Shown piece after piece: positions 11,671-20,130 of a DNA stretch of 64,000 nucleotides. The position numbers and the translations under genes were made by a program. Origin of the DNA: Chthonomonas calidirosea (GTDB taxonomy: Bacteria > Armatimonadota > Chthonomonadetes > Chthonomonadales > CAJBBX01). Every line of letters begins with the position of its first letter. Position 1 is the stretch's first letter. Under the pieces are notes generated by a model. That model was not told where the DNA came from and did no database searches. It saw nothing but the letters and a program-made list of their open reading frames with translations. The stretch is taken from assembly GCA_020722705.1 (NCBI GenBank), contig DYKI01000001.1, forward strand, positions 1 through 64,000. The letters are read 5' to 3'.

Positions 11671-13974
11671 ATGAGCATGATCAGGCGTTGGCATCCGGCT
11701 ATATGCCGTCCCTATACTGCCGCTGTGCGTGTCGCGCTTCTCGCCATGCCGTTGCTGGCATGTGGCGCGCGCACCACTGCCCAGACAAACGCCAACCGAG
11801 CCCGCACAGACGCTCAGGTTGCGCGCACGTCCTGGGGCAGGGTGATCGGGCGGGTCTATGATGCCCATACCGGCAGACCGATCGCTGGTGCAACCGTGTC
11901 GGTTCGGAATAACGGGGCGTTCGCGGCGAAGGGCCGGACTGTGGGCATCACGGACGCGCGCGGGCAATATACCGTTCAGGCTCCGCTCGGGCGTGTGTCT
12001 GAGAACTTCGACCTGGGGCGGGCGCTGAACTCGGGGCTTGCCGGCCTCTTGCTGGGCGGAGGGACCAACCGTACCAAGAGGATTGATGTCATTCGCCTGG
12101 ATGTTCAGATAGGCGCTGAAGGCTGCCATCCATACTCAGGTCCGGTCTCTTGCCGAAGCGCTGACGCGACGCGTTTCGAAGTGACGATGGAACCCGTGCT
12201 GCTTGTGGTCACCGCTTCCGATGAGGTCTCGGCCCCAGCGGACGGGTGGGGCGCCGTTCGAATAGAGAGTGCACAGATCACGCCTGAAGTCGCGCTGCCC
12301 CGCGACAAGGTGGTGATCACCTCGCGCATCCGAATGCCGAGCATGGATCCCGGTCGGGACGCTCAGGTCATGTGTGTCAGCGCGACCTGGGGAAAGAAGC
12401 GCATGACCCCCGACAAGGACCGCACCGGCGACATCGTCACATATCGAGCTGCTCTCACAGCGCCAACGCCGAAGACGTCCGTTGCCGATCGGATGTCCAT
12501 CGTGATCGAGCGCAGCACCCTCGACATGGCGAATGGGCTGAGCGAGGTCAGCATCCCCTTCGAAATCGCGACTTCTGCCCCGAGTGCGGAACGGTGCCGC
12601 ATTAGGCTTGCTGCAAGGAAGCTGGACTCGTCGGAAGACACCAACGCTGCATACGAGCAGTGGCAGGTCCTTTGCCGAGGTCCCGAAGCCGACATCGAGG
12701 ATTTGCGAGGCCTCGCGAACGCTGCGGCGCGCATCCACCGTCACGACGTGGCCGTTGATGCGCTTCGGCGCGTCGTGGCGCTTACGGGTGATCGGGACAG
12801 AGCGGCTGCCATGGCCGATCATGCTCAGGCTCTGATGCGTTCAGGCTCACATGCTGACGTCATCGCTTCCTACGGACCTCTTCTGAAATCAAATGAGGAC
12901 ACCAGTACGCGAACGGATAACCCGCGCCTTCTCGCGGCCCTTGGACTTAGCTACGTTGCCACGGGAGCGCTCAGCGAGGCCCGTGAGGTGCTTGATCGGC
13001 TGCTGAAGGTTCCGGGCCCGCTTCCTGACGATGCAATAGAGTTGCGAGACAGCCTGGTTCTGGCCGAGGCTCGCCATGCGGTCGCCAAGTCCCCCAACGA
13101 TGTGCCTTCGCTGCGTCGGCTTGGGCGCGCATTGATGGATCGTGGCCGATATGAGGAGGCCGTGGAACCCCTCAAGAGGGCGGTCACCGCCGATCCGGAG
13201 AACCAGGCGGCACGGGCGGACCTGGGGGCAGCTCTCGGCGCCCTGAGCGCCGCCGGCAAGCCGGCAGCGGCGGATCCTGCGAAGGCGATAGAGGACGCGG
13301 AAGCGGCAGTCTGGCTCGAGCGTGGCTCGAAACCGGTCAAGTCCAAAGACTTCGGGGCATGGCACCGTTTGGCGAGGCTTCTTGTGGCTGAGGCTGTACG
13401 ACGCGGCAGTGAGGGGCGTCTCGACACTGCGCTCGCTGCGCGTGCGCTTGAGGCGTTGGAGGAGGCAGTTCGAACGGGGAGAGCGGGAGCCCGTATCAAT
13501 GAGGGGATCTACGGCGGTCCGTTTGGTTTTCTCAGCGCTCGGACCGTTGCGGTTTCAGGCTTTGCGTATCCTGAGGCGGCGTGGGACTACGTCGCCATGG
13601 AGAGCATCAGAGCTCTGCAATCGGACGCAACGGATCGGTTCGCGTTGGTGAACCTTGCAACCGCCATGGTCGAGATGGGCGCGGGCCGGGGTGCCGAGCC
13701 GCTGCTGAGGCATCTCAGTACAGCGAACGCCGACAACACCGAGATTGACTACCTGAGAGCGGCTGCATTGAGCGATGCGGGCGATAGGGCCGGCACCGAG
13801 TCTCTGTTGCGGAGCGTCCTGCAGCGCAATCCCAGACACCCTCGGGCGCGCGTCGCACTGGCTCGACTTCTCATGGAAAGAGGCGATATCGCATCGGCGG
13901 CAGGCATGATGGCCGAGCATGTGGCACTTTACGGCCGCGGCTTGTCACTCGGTAACCGGAGAGACCGCCAATGA
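11671..13974 (+). CDS. exported TPR protein with N-terminal carboxypeptidase-regulatory-like domain
   Basis: A 767-residue exported protein. A basic leader and hydrophobic core end at PLLAC, a possible lipobox. A carboxypeptidase-regulatory-like fold follows (about residues 45-115: GRVYDAHTGRPIAGATVSV, then TDARGQYTV), then a middle region without recognised motifs. From about residue 330 to the end it is helical and TPR-like (RRLGRALMDRGRYEEAVEPLKRAV; ARVALARLLMERGDIASAA). Such proteins scaffold envelope complexes. Its stop overlaps the ATG of an M48 protease (ATGA), so the two are cotranslated and probably partners; E. coli BepA has M48 and TPR parts in one chain. The start is uncertain: ATG 11671 and 11677 are both possible and neither has a strong ribosome site. 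Confidence 0.75.
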   Translation: MSMIRRWHPAICRPYTAAVRVALLAMPLLACGARTTAQTNANRARTDAQVARTSWGRVIGRVYDAHTGRPIAGATVSVRNNGAFAAKGRTVGITDARGQYTVQAPLGRVSENFDLGRALNSGLAGLLLGGGTNRTKRIDVIRLDVQIGAEGCHPYSGPVSCRSADATRFEVTMEPVLLVVTASDEVSAPADGWGAVRIESAQITPEVALPRDKVVITSRIRMPSMDPGRDAQVMCVSATWGKKRMTPDKDRTGDIVTYRAALTAPTPKTSVADRMSIVIERSTLDMANGLSEVSIPFEIATSAPSAERCRIRLAARKLDSSEDTNAAYEQWQVLCRGPEADIEDLRGLANAAARIHRHDVAVDALRRVVALTGDRDRAAAMADHAQALMRSGSHADVIASYGPLLKSNEDTSTRTDNPRLLAALGLSYVATGALSEAREVLDRLLKVPGPLPDDAIELRDSLVLAEARHAVAKSPNDVPSLRRLGRALMDRGRYEEAVEPLKRAVTADPENQAARADLGAALGALSAAGKPAAADPAKAIEDAEAAVWLERGSKPVKSKDFGAWHRLARLLVAEAVRRGSEGRLDTALAARALEALEEAVRTGRAGARINEGIYGGPFGFLSARTVAVSGFAYPEAAWDYVAMESIRALQSDATDRFALVNLATAMVEMGAGRGAEPLLRHLSTANADNTEIDYLRAAALSDAGDRAGTESLLRSVLQRNPRHPRARVALARLLMERGDIASAAGMMAEHVALYGRGLSLGNRRDRQ

Positions 13975-15260
13975 TGAGACGCACCGTCGCAGCGGCCACC
14001 GTGGCCCTGATCACCCTGAGCGTTCCTTCAGCCGCTCAGCTCTTCGATCGTACCGATGCGCAACGCGAAATCGAGCTCGGCAGGCAGACGGCAGCCGAAG
14101 TCGAACGCCAGATCCCGTTGTCACGTGACGCCGCAATGATCGCGCGAGTGCGTCGGATTGGATCGGCGCTCGTTGCGGCCATGCCTCAGCGAGCCTATCC
14201 GTATCAGTTCACCGTTCTCGACGTGCAGCAGTTCAACGCATTCTGTCTGCCAGGCGGCTTTATGTACGTGTTTGAAGGCCTTCTCGATAAGCTTCCGGAC
14301 GATGACGCCGTCGCGTTCGTGATGGGTCATGAGATCACGCATGCGTCGCATCGTCATTGGAAACGGATGATCGAGAAGATGAGAGGCCCGGCGGTGCTGG
14401 CCACGCTGGCCGGAGCCGCCCTTGGCGATCAGGATTTGGCAGGAGTCGCGTCAGCCCTGGTTGAGGCGCAGTATTCTCGGGAGCAGGAGTATGATGCCGA
14501 TTCGGGCGGTATCGCGTTGGCCGCTGCCGCAGGCTACGACCCCAGCGGGGCCATCACAGCCGCGGATGTAATGGCCAAGCTTGACGCCGGCGACGGCACG
14601 CCGCTCTATCTCCGCAGCCACCCGCCCGCGCGAGACCGAAGGGAGCAACTGGAGCGACGCTCGGCAGAGCTGGCCAAACAGGTGCGCGCTGCACCGGATG
14701 CACCGCAGGCCGAGGCCGCCGCTCAGCCTGCATCACCCGCTGGTGAACAACACGCTGAGCTGGAGTACATGCCGCTCGAAGCAGGGAACGAATGGACCTA
14801 TTCCGTAAGGGGCGCCTCGGCAGAGGTCCGATACCGATTGAAGGTACAAGGGCGCGCGTCAACGGCTGCGGGCCCGGTCTGGCGTCTGACAACGTCTCTC
14901 GAACAGCTCGAGCCGACAACCGCGTACTGGTTTGCGTCCAAGTCCGGCGTCTGGATGCGTCCTTTCGGGCCAACCGAGCAAGGGCAATGGTCGCTGGTGA
15001 TGCCGATCACCGATCGGTCATCCACGGCAGGCGATTCAAGCAAGGTCGAGATTCTCTCGCCGGAAACGATAGCGACGCCGTGCGGCAGGTTCGATGAGTG
15101 CCTCGGTGTGCGCGTCACCACCCGCGACCGTCAGGTTGAGACATGGTACGCTCGGGGTGTCGGAATGGTACGGCGCCGGACACAACCGGGCGGGGTGGTC
15201 GAAACGCTGGCCGACTACGTGCTGCAAGCGCCAATGAAGACGCCAACGAAGGGGAAATGA
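13971..15260 (+). CDS. periplasmic M48-family metalloprotease with novel C-terminal domain
   Basis: A 429-residue exported zinc protease. The signal peptide ends near PSAAQ (about residue 23). HEITH at 120-124 gives two zinc ligands and the catalytic Glu; E173 in SREQEYDAD is the likely third ligand. NAFCLPGGFMYVFEGLL (about 89-105) is the typical M48 substrate-strand region. The C-terminal 170 residues (from about 255) form a separate beta-rich domain (EYMPLEAGNEWTYSV... GVWMRPFGP) rather than the TPR repeats of BepA. The upstream TPR gene overlaps the start, and the HIT gene downstream overlaps the stop. The context suggests outer-envelope protein quality control with the TPR part supplied as a separate protein. 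Confidence 0.85.
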   Translation: MMRRTVAAATVALITLSVPSAAQLFDRTDAQREIELGRQTAAEVERQIPLSRDAAMIARVRRIGSALVAAMPQRAYPYQFTVLDVQQFNAFCLPGGFMYVFEGLLDKLPDDDAVAFVMGHEITHASHRHWKRMIEKMRGPAVLATLAGAALGDQDLAGVASALVEAQYSREQEYDADSGGIALAAAAGYDPSGAITAADVMAKLDAGDGTPLYLRSHPPARDRREQLERRSAELAKQVRAAPDAPQAEAAAQPASPAGEQHAELEYMPLEAGNEWTYSVRGASAEVRYRLKVQGRASTAAGPVWRLTTSLEQLEPTTAYWFASKSGVWMRPFGPTEQGQWSLVMPITDRSSTAGDSSKVEILSPETIATPCGRFDECLGVRVTTRDRQVETWYARGVGMVRRRTQPGGVVETLADYVLQAPMKTPTKGK

Positions 15261-15760
15261 TGGAACGCATATGGGCTCCCTGGCGGCTCGAGTATGTTGA
15301 GAACGCCGACAAGGTTGAGGGCTGTATCCTGTGCCTTTTCCCACAGGAGGGCCGCGATGCTGAGCGATACATCGTGCATCAGGGCGAACGGGCCTACGTA
15401 ATCCTCAACGCCTTCCCCTATTCGAACGGCCATCTGATGGTCGTACCGCGAAAGCACACAGCCGACCTGGACGACCTCGATGCAGAGACCAGGCTGGAAC
15501 TCTTTGATCTCACGGAGGCGAGCGTTCGGGCCCTCCGCAACGCGTTCCGACCCGACGGCTTCAACATCGGCATCAACATGGGACGCGTATCCGGTGCGGG
15601 CATCGAGGACCACATCCATGTCCACGTAGTGCCACGATGGAACGGTGACACGAACTTCATGGCGGTCATAGGAGACACACGCGTTCTGCCGGCGTCACTC
15701 CGTGCCACCTATGATCGGCTCAGTCCGCATTTCGGGTCCTCCTCGGTCCCGGACGAATAG
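15257..15760 (+). CDS. HIT-family nucleotide hydrolase/phosphorylase
   Basis: A 167-residue histidine-triad protein. The triad is HIHVHVV (H119, H121, H123). C23 and C26 (GCILC) form half of a zinc site, with H67 (KHT) and the triad region as likely further ligands, as in the Ap4A phosphorylase / FHIT-like branch. These enzymes cleave dinucleoside polyphosphates or nucleoside phosphoramidates; the exact substrate is not fixed here. ATGATG gives two possible starts at 15257 and 15260; the first overlaps the protease stop (ATGA). Length and motif order are normal for the family. Confidence 0.88.
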   Translation: MMERIWAPWRLEYVENADKVEGCILCLFPQEGRDAERYIVHQGERAYVILNAFPYSNGHLMVVPRKHTADLDDLDAETRLELFDLTEASVRALRNAFRPDGFNIGINMGRVSGAGIEDHIHVHVVPRWNGDTNFMAVIGDTRVLPASLRATYDRLSPHFGSSSVPDE

Positions 15761-15778
15761 AACAGGAACATCCCATCC

Positions 15779-16426
15779 ATGCAGTCGCTCTTTGACCAGT
15801 CTGTCCCGGAACTCCTGGACGAGCTCGCAGGCAGGAACCGCGAGTGCACGGCGTGTCCTCTCGCCGAGACACGAACGAATGTCGTATTCGGCGACGGGAA
15901 CCCCGAGTCGCCCCTTGTGTTCGTTGGTGAGGGTCCAGGAGCACAAGAGGATGCCACAGGCGTACCGTTCGTTGGCCGGGCCGGCAAGCTTCTCGACGAG
16001 TGCCTTGCCGAGAATGGCATGACGCGCAAGCATGTGTACATCTGCAATATCGTCAAGTGCCGTGCTTGCATCGTGGATGGCCCCAGCGTTCAGAACAGGG
16101 CGCCTCGGCCCGTCGAGATCGCGTCTTGCGCTCCATGGCTGGAACAGCAACTGGCCCTGATCCGGCCGTTGGTCATCGTATGCCTCGGTGGACCATCCGC
16201 CAGTACGCTGATCCACTCCGGCTTCAGGATGCTCCAGGAGCGTGGGAAGTGGTTCAACACGTGCCGCTTCGCCCCGCATGCGATGGCAGCTCTGCATCCT
16301 GCCTACGTCCTTCGCCAGGCGGGCCAATCGTTCGCCGAAGCGCGAGGGCACCTCGTTAACGACATAGGCGCCGCACGACTGAAGGTTATTGAGGCTCGCA
16401 AGGCTCCGCGACCGACGCTGTTCTAG
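15779..16426 (+). CDS. family-4 (Fe-S) uracil-DNA glycosylase
   Basis: A 215-residue DNA repair enzyme that removes uracil from DNA. Motif GEGPGAQED (51-58) is the family-4 active-site loop and LHPAYVLR the second uracil-binding loop. Cysteines C23, C26, C94 and C117 fit the [4Fe-4S] cluster ligands of family 4. The stretch between the third and fourth cysteine is longer than usual: 22 residues rather than about 16, including an extra cysteine, C97. It follows the HIT gene by 18 bp on the same strand and probably shares its transcript. The ribosome site AGGAAC is weak. Confidence 0.9.
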   Translation: MQSLFDQSVPELLDELAGRNRECTACPLAETRTNVVFGDGNPESPLVFVGEGPGAQEDATGVPFVGRAGKLLDECLAENGMTRKHVYICNIVKCRACIVDGPSVQNRAPRPVEIASCAPWLEQQLALIRPLVIVCLGGPSASTLIHSGFRMLQERGKWFNTCRFAPHAMAALHPAYVLRQAGQSFAEARGHLVNDIGAARLKVIEARKAPRPTLF

Positions 16427-16467
16427 TCGCGTTCCGACAGTCGCAGGACTTCCGGAAAGGAATATCC

Positions 16468-17754
16468 ATGTACGCAATGGTGCTGTTGGCAGTGTTGGGG
16501 CTCCTGGCCGCTGGCTCGATCGCCGCCGCACTCCCGCCGCCGGCCATCAACGCCAAGGAAGCGCCGTACGGGGCTGTCGGCAACGGCAAGGCCGACGATA
16601 CCGCTGCCATCCAGCGGGCCCTCGATGACGCGGCGAAGGCTGACCAGGCAGTGTTCCTTCCACGTGGGCGCTATCTCCTGAAGGGCAGGCTCAATGTGCC
16701 GCCCGGAGTCGTTCTCGAAGGCGTATGGCGGTCGGTACCATCGCACAATGGCATCCGCGATCAGGGGCTTCCCAAGCCCACAGACGATGGCACCACGCTG
16801 CTGATAACCGCCGATTCAGGCACGGAGGATGCCGCGCCCGCGATCACATTGAACACCAACTCGACGCTCAAGGGCGTGGTCCTCTATTACCCTGACCAGA
16901 AGACCGACGACGTTCCGGTCGCCTACCCGTGGGCGGTGGCCATGCGGGGGAAGAACCCGGCCATTGTTGACGTCGAGCTTCTGAACCCCTACAACGGCAT
17001 TGACGCGAGCCAGAACGAGCGGCACCTGATCCGAAACGTGCACGGGCAGCCTATCCGACGAGGGGTGTGGATCGATTCGATCTACGACATTGGTCGCGTC
17101 GAGAACGTGCATTTCAACCCATGGTGGAGCATGAAGCCGAAGCTCTTTCAGTGGCAGATGGACAACGGAGAAGCGTTCATTTTCGGCCGCACCGACTGGC
17201 AATACGTGCACAACACGTTCTGCTTCGGCTATAAGGTCGGGTACCGCTTCATGGAGAGCAAGGCCGGTGTGACCAACGGAAACTTCCTGGGCATAGGGGC
17301 CGATGACTGCCAGACGGCCGTGGTGGTTGATCAGAGCGCGCCTTTCGGCATCCTGATTACTAATGGTGAGTTCGTGTCGTTCCATGGGCCGGATCCGACG
17401 ATGGTCCGCGTTACCGGTACAAACCGCGGCAGCGTCCGCTTTGTGAACTGCGCATTCTGGGGACCATGCAGCCAGATCGCGCAGGTTGGCGGGACGGGCA
17501 CCATCGGTTTCTCCGATTGCACGTTTGTGCAGTGGGACAAGGCGCAGGATGGGCGCGCCGCCATTCAGGCATCGGGCGGGACGCTGCTCGTGCGCGGCTG
17601 CGAGTTCAGGGAAGCCAAGGCCCAGGTTGAGCTCAACGAAGGCGTCAAGAAGGCGGTGATCTCCGACAACGTGTTTCGAGGACGTGCCCGCATCAGGAAC
17701 TCGTCGAAGGGTGTGATCGTGATTGCGAACAACGCACCAGACGAGGATGGGTAG
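16468..17754 (+). CDS. exported right-handed beta-helix protein (pectate-lyase-3-like)
   Basis: A 428-residue exported protein. The signal peptide covers about the first 25 residues. The segment YGAVGNGKADDTAAIQRALDDA (about 34-55) is the classic entry motif of the Pectate_lyase_3 superfamily found in pectate-lyase-like and GH28-like proteins and phage tailspikes. The rest has many short beta-strand coils typical of a parallel beta-helix. No catalytic set can be assigned from this reading, so enzyme versus binding role is open. A GGAAAGGAA ribosome site precedes the ATG. The next gene, a Ste24-type protease, starts 28 bp downstream. Confidence 0.78.
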   Translation: MYAMVLLAVLGLLAAGSIAAALPPPAINAKEAPYGAVGNGKADDTAAIQRALDDAAKADQAVFLPRGRYLLKGRLNVPPGVVLEGVWRSVPSHNGIRDQGLPKPTDDGTTLLITADSGTEDAAPAITLNTNSTLKGVVLYYPDQKTDDVPVAYPWAVAMRGKNPAIVDVELLNPYNGIDASQNERHLIRNVHGQPIRRGVWIDSIYDIGRVENVHFNPWWSMKPKLFQWQMDNGEAFIFGRTDWQYVHNTFCFGYKVGYRFMESKAGVTNGNFLGIGADDCQTAVVVDQSAPFGILITNGEFVSFHGPDPTMVRVTGTNRGSVRFVNCAFWGPCSQIAQVGGTGTIGFSDCTFVQWDKAQDGRAAIQASGGTLLVRGCEFREAKAQVELNEGVKKAVISDNVFRGRARIRNSSKGVIVIANNAPDEDG

Positions 17755-17782
17755 GGGAGGACAGTTTCGCAAAGTGTCCGTC

Positions 17783-19108
17783 ATGGACCAGAGAGACGCC
17801 GCCGCGCGTGATTTGCAGGCCTCGCCATCCAACGATCTGCGCATTCTGTGCATCTGGGCGCTGGTCGGCTGCTGTGCATGCCTGCTCGCGGGCCTTTTGC
17901 TTGACAGGACACTGGCGGGACCGACTGCGCCAACCGCGAGAACATACGCGGTCCTGCCGGAAGCCTCCGATCGCATTCGATCCTACTTCACGCAACGGAA
18001 CTTGCTGTACGTCGGCGGTACGGTCTGGTTCCTTGTCGGTCTCTATGCATGCATCCGGTTCCGTCTCGCCGATCGGGCGCTCAGGCTGTCAGGGGTACTT
18101 GTCCGCCATCGGTTCCTCGCTGCGTGTGTCGTTTGGGTGGCTCTGGCCACGTTTGTCGCACTCTGGACGCTGCCGCCGGCGATAATCTCGACAGCGATCG
18201 AGCGGAGTTTCGGCCTCTCGACCATCGGGCCGGGCCTCTGGACTGCCGACCGGTTGCGGGACTGGGCGCTCGATCTGATATGGGCGCCGCTCATCGGCGG
18301 GGCATGGCTGCTGATCCATCGCAGTCCGGAGCGATGGTGGTTGTGGCTGGGTCTCGGGTTGGTCCCGGTGGGCATTGCCATGACGCTGGTGGTTCCGGTC
18401 GTGGTGGATCCGATGTACAACGCGTATGCCCCTCTGCGGAATGAGCGTCTCCGATCGGCGATCAGGACGATGGCGACGAAGGCAGGTCTGCACGATCCGG
18501 TGGTGCTCGAATCGGTTCGATCCTCACGCACCACCAAAGCGAACGCTTACGTCACCGGTATTGGCCCCACACACCGTGTGGTCATCTGGGATACGACGTT
18601 GAGACGCCTGCCCGACGAACAGGTGGCGGCCATCGCAGCGCACGAGCTCGGGCACTACCGGTACCATCACATCTGGTGGGGGTTGGGGCTGTACACCATA
18701 GGGGGATTCGTTGTGCTGAAAGTGCTGCACAGCACGATGCCGCGACTTGTCCGAGTCCTGGGAGGAGCCGGCCTGGACGACCCTCGCTCGATTCCGGTCG
18801 CCTACCTGGGCCTGACCATCGTTCTCATGATACAGACGCCGGCTGCGGCGGGCATCTCACGAGTGATGGAGCGACAGGCGGATGCCTACGGCCTGGCCCT
18901 GTGCGGCGACGGCGATGCGACCGCTCGGGCGTTTGCATCCTTCAGCAAGACCGACCTGGCACATCCCGATCCGCCGCGTGCGCTGGTGCTCTGGTATTAC
19001 ACACACCCTCCGCTTCGCGAGAGAGTCGCACGGGCACTCGCCTTCGACGACATTCGTTCCCGGGCCGGGAACCCTTCAGGTCTGCATGTCAATGGCCTGC
19101 CACACTAG
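17783..19108 (+). CDS. Ste24-type M48 membrane endopeptidase
   Basis: A 441-residue integral membrane zinc protease. HELGH at 287-291 with E363 (ERQADAYG) are the metal ligands. Several membrane helices precede and follow the catalytic domain (about 20-42, 75-95, 115-140, 185-230 and 295-315). The motif AYVTGIGPTHRVVIWDTTL is typical of CAAX-prenyl-protease-1-like (Ste24/HtpX) enzymes, which in bacteria degrade misfolded membrane proteins. ATG 17783 was chosen by homology to the shorter family N-terminus; the upstream ATG at 17747 would overlap the previous gene, and no ribosome site is strong for either. The 3' end overlaps the convergent ROK kinase gene by 33 bp. Confidence 0.86.
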   Translation: MDQRDAAARDLQASPSNDLRILCIWALVGCCACLLAGLLLDRTLAGPTAPTARTYAVLPEASDRIRSYFTQRNLLYVGGTVWFLVGLYACIRFRLADRALRLSGVLVRHRFLAACVVWVALATFVALWTLPPAIISTAIERSFGLSTIGPGLWTADRLRDWALDLIWAPLIGGAWLLIHRSPERWWLWLGLGLVPVGIAMTLVVPVVVDPMYNAYAPLRNERLRSAIRTMATKAGLHDPVVLESVRSSRTTKANAYVTGIGPTHRVVIWDTTLRRLPDEQVAAIAAHELGHYRYHHIWWGLGLYTIGGFVVLKVLHSTMPRLVRVLGGAGLDDPRSIPVAYLGLTIVLMIQTPAAAGISRVMERQADAYGLALCGDGDATARAFASFSKTDLAHPDPPRALVLWYYTHPPLRERVARALAFDDIRSRAGNPSGLHVNGLPH

Positions 19109-20119
19109 CTCCGCGCCGCCAACGACACCCGCGTCATTGCCAAGCCGGGCTTCCACCACCGAACATGTCCGGCCAATCGAATGCACGAGATGCCGCCTCA
19201 TGGAACGCTCAGCCGCTTCGATCAGCCCGATGGCCTTCCTTATCTGCCCGCCGATGATCACATGCTGCGGGTTGAACAGGTTGACCGCGTTGCCCATCCC
19301 AATGCCGAGGTAGTAGCCGGTTTCCTCCCATACCGCAAGCGCAGTCGCGTCGCCCTTCTCGGCCTCTTCGCTGATGATGAGGGGCTTGAAGCCGATCTTG
19401 TCCTCCTCGATGCGCTTCCACAGCGATGACTCGAGGTTGCGCTCCATCATCCTGAGCGCGCGCTCGATGATGGCGTCCGTGCCGCAATAGGCTTCGAGGC
19501 ATCCCAGCGTACCGCATCCGCACATTCGTCCGCCGGCGACGATCACGTGGTGACCGATCTCAACGGCGCCGCCCGTGCTCCCCGTTACAAGGCGACCTCC
19601 CGAGACGACTCCGCCGCCAATCCCGGTACCGAGTGTGAACATGACGATGTCGGTGACGCCTTCCTCCTCCATGTGCTTCCACTCACCAAGGACGGCGGCA
19701 TTGGCGTCGTTGGCCGCATACACGGCGAGCCCGAGCTCATGGGCCACCGGCCCGGTGAACGGCTCCTCGAGGAACATCTTGAAAACGGAACCGTCCATAC
19801 GTCCGAAGTTGGGTGACCAGTGGATCACGCCGGTGACCGGATCAATGTGGCCGGCAACGGCAATCCCGACAGCGGCAATGTCGGAGGACTTGACGCCTGC
19901 CTCGGCGATGGCCTTCTTGACCACCTCGACAACGCGCGTGCGCACCCGATCGGCTCCATCTTTGGCCTCCGAAGGCAGGCTGACCGTGGCCGGCTTCGAG
20001 TCGCCGCGCCGCATGACGGCCGCGCGCACGTTCTGACCGCCAAGATCAACGCCGATGGCGTATGGCGCTCCGAGATTGGGCTTCAAGTCCATGGGGATGT
20101 CTCGTTCCGGAATGTGCAC
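19076..20119 (-). CDS. ROK-family sugar kinase (glucokinase-like)
   Basis: A 347-residue kinase. GVDLGGQN (23-30) is the ATP phosphate-binding motif and GTGIGGG lies further in. GHHVIVAGGRMCGCGTLGCLEAY carries the ROK zinc-binding cysteines (CxCGxxGCxE). Typical substrates are glucose, N-acetylmannosamine or N-acetylglucosamine. The GTG start at 20119 is supported by AAGGAGG about 6 nt upstream; an internal ATG, nine codons in, is also possible. It is only 11 bp downstream of the 5'-nucleotidase gene, so both are in one transcript. Confidence 0.9.
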   Translation of the reverse strand: MHIPERDIPMDLKPNLGAPYAIGVDLGGQNVRAAVMRRGDSKPATVSLPSEAKDGADRVRTRVVEVVKKAIAEAGVKSSDIAAVGIAVAGHIDPVTGVIHWSPNFGRMDGSVFKMFLEEPFTGPVAHELGLAVYAANDANAAVLGEWKHMEEEGVTDIVMFTLGTGIGGGVVSGGRLVTGSTGGAVEIGHHVIVAGGRMCGCGTLGCLEAYCGTDAIIERALRMMERNLESSLWKRIEEDKIGFKPLIISEEAEKGDATALAVWEETGYYLGIGMGNAVNLFNPQHVIIGGQIRKAIGLIEAAERSMRRHLVHSIGRTCSVVEARLGNDAGVVGGAELVWQAIDMQT

Positions 20120-20130
20120 TGGTGTCCTCC

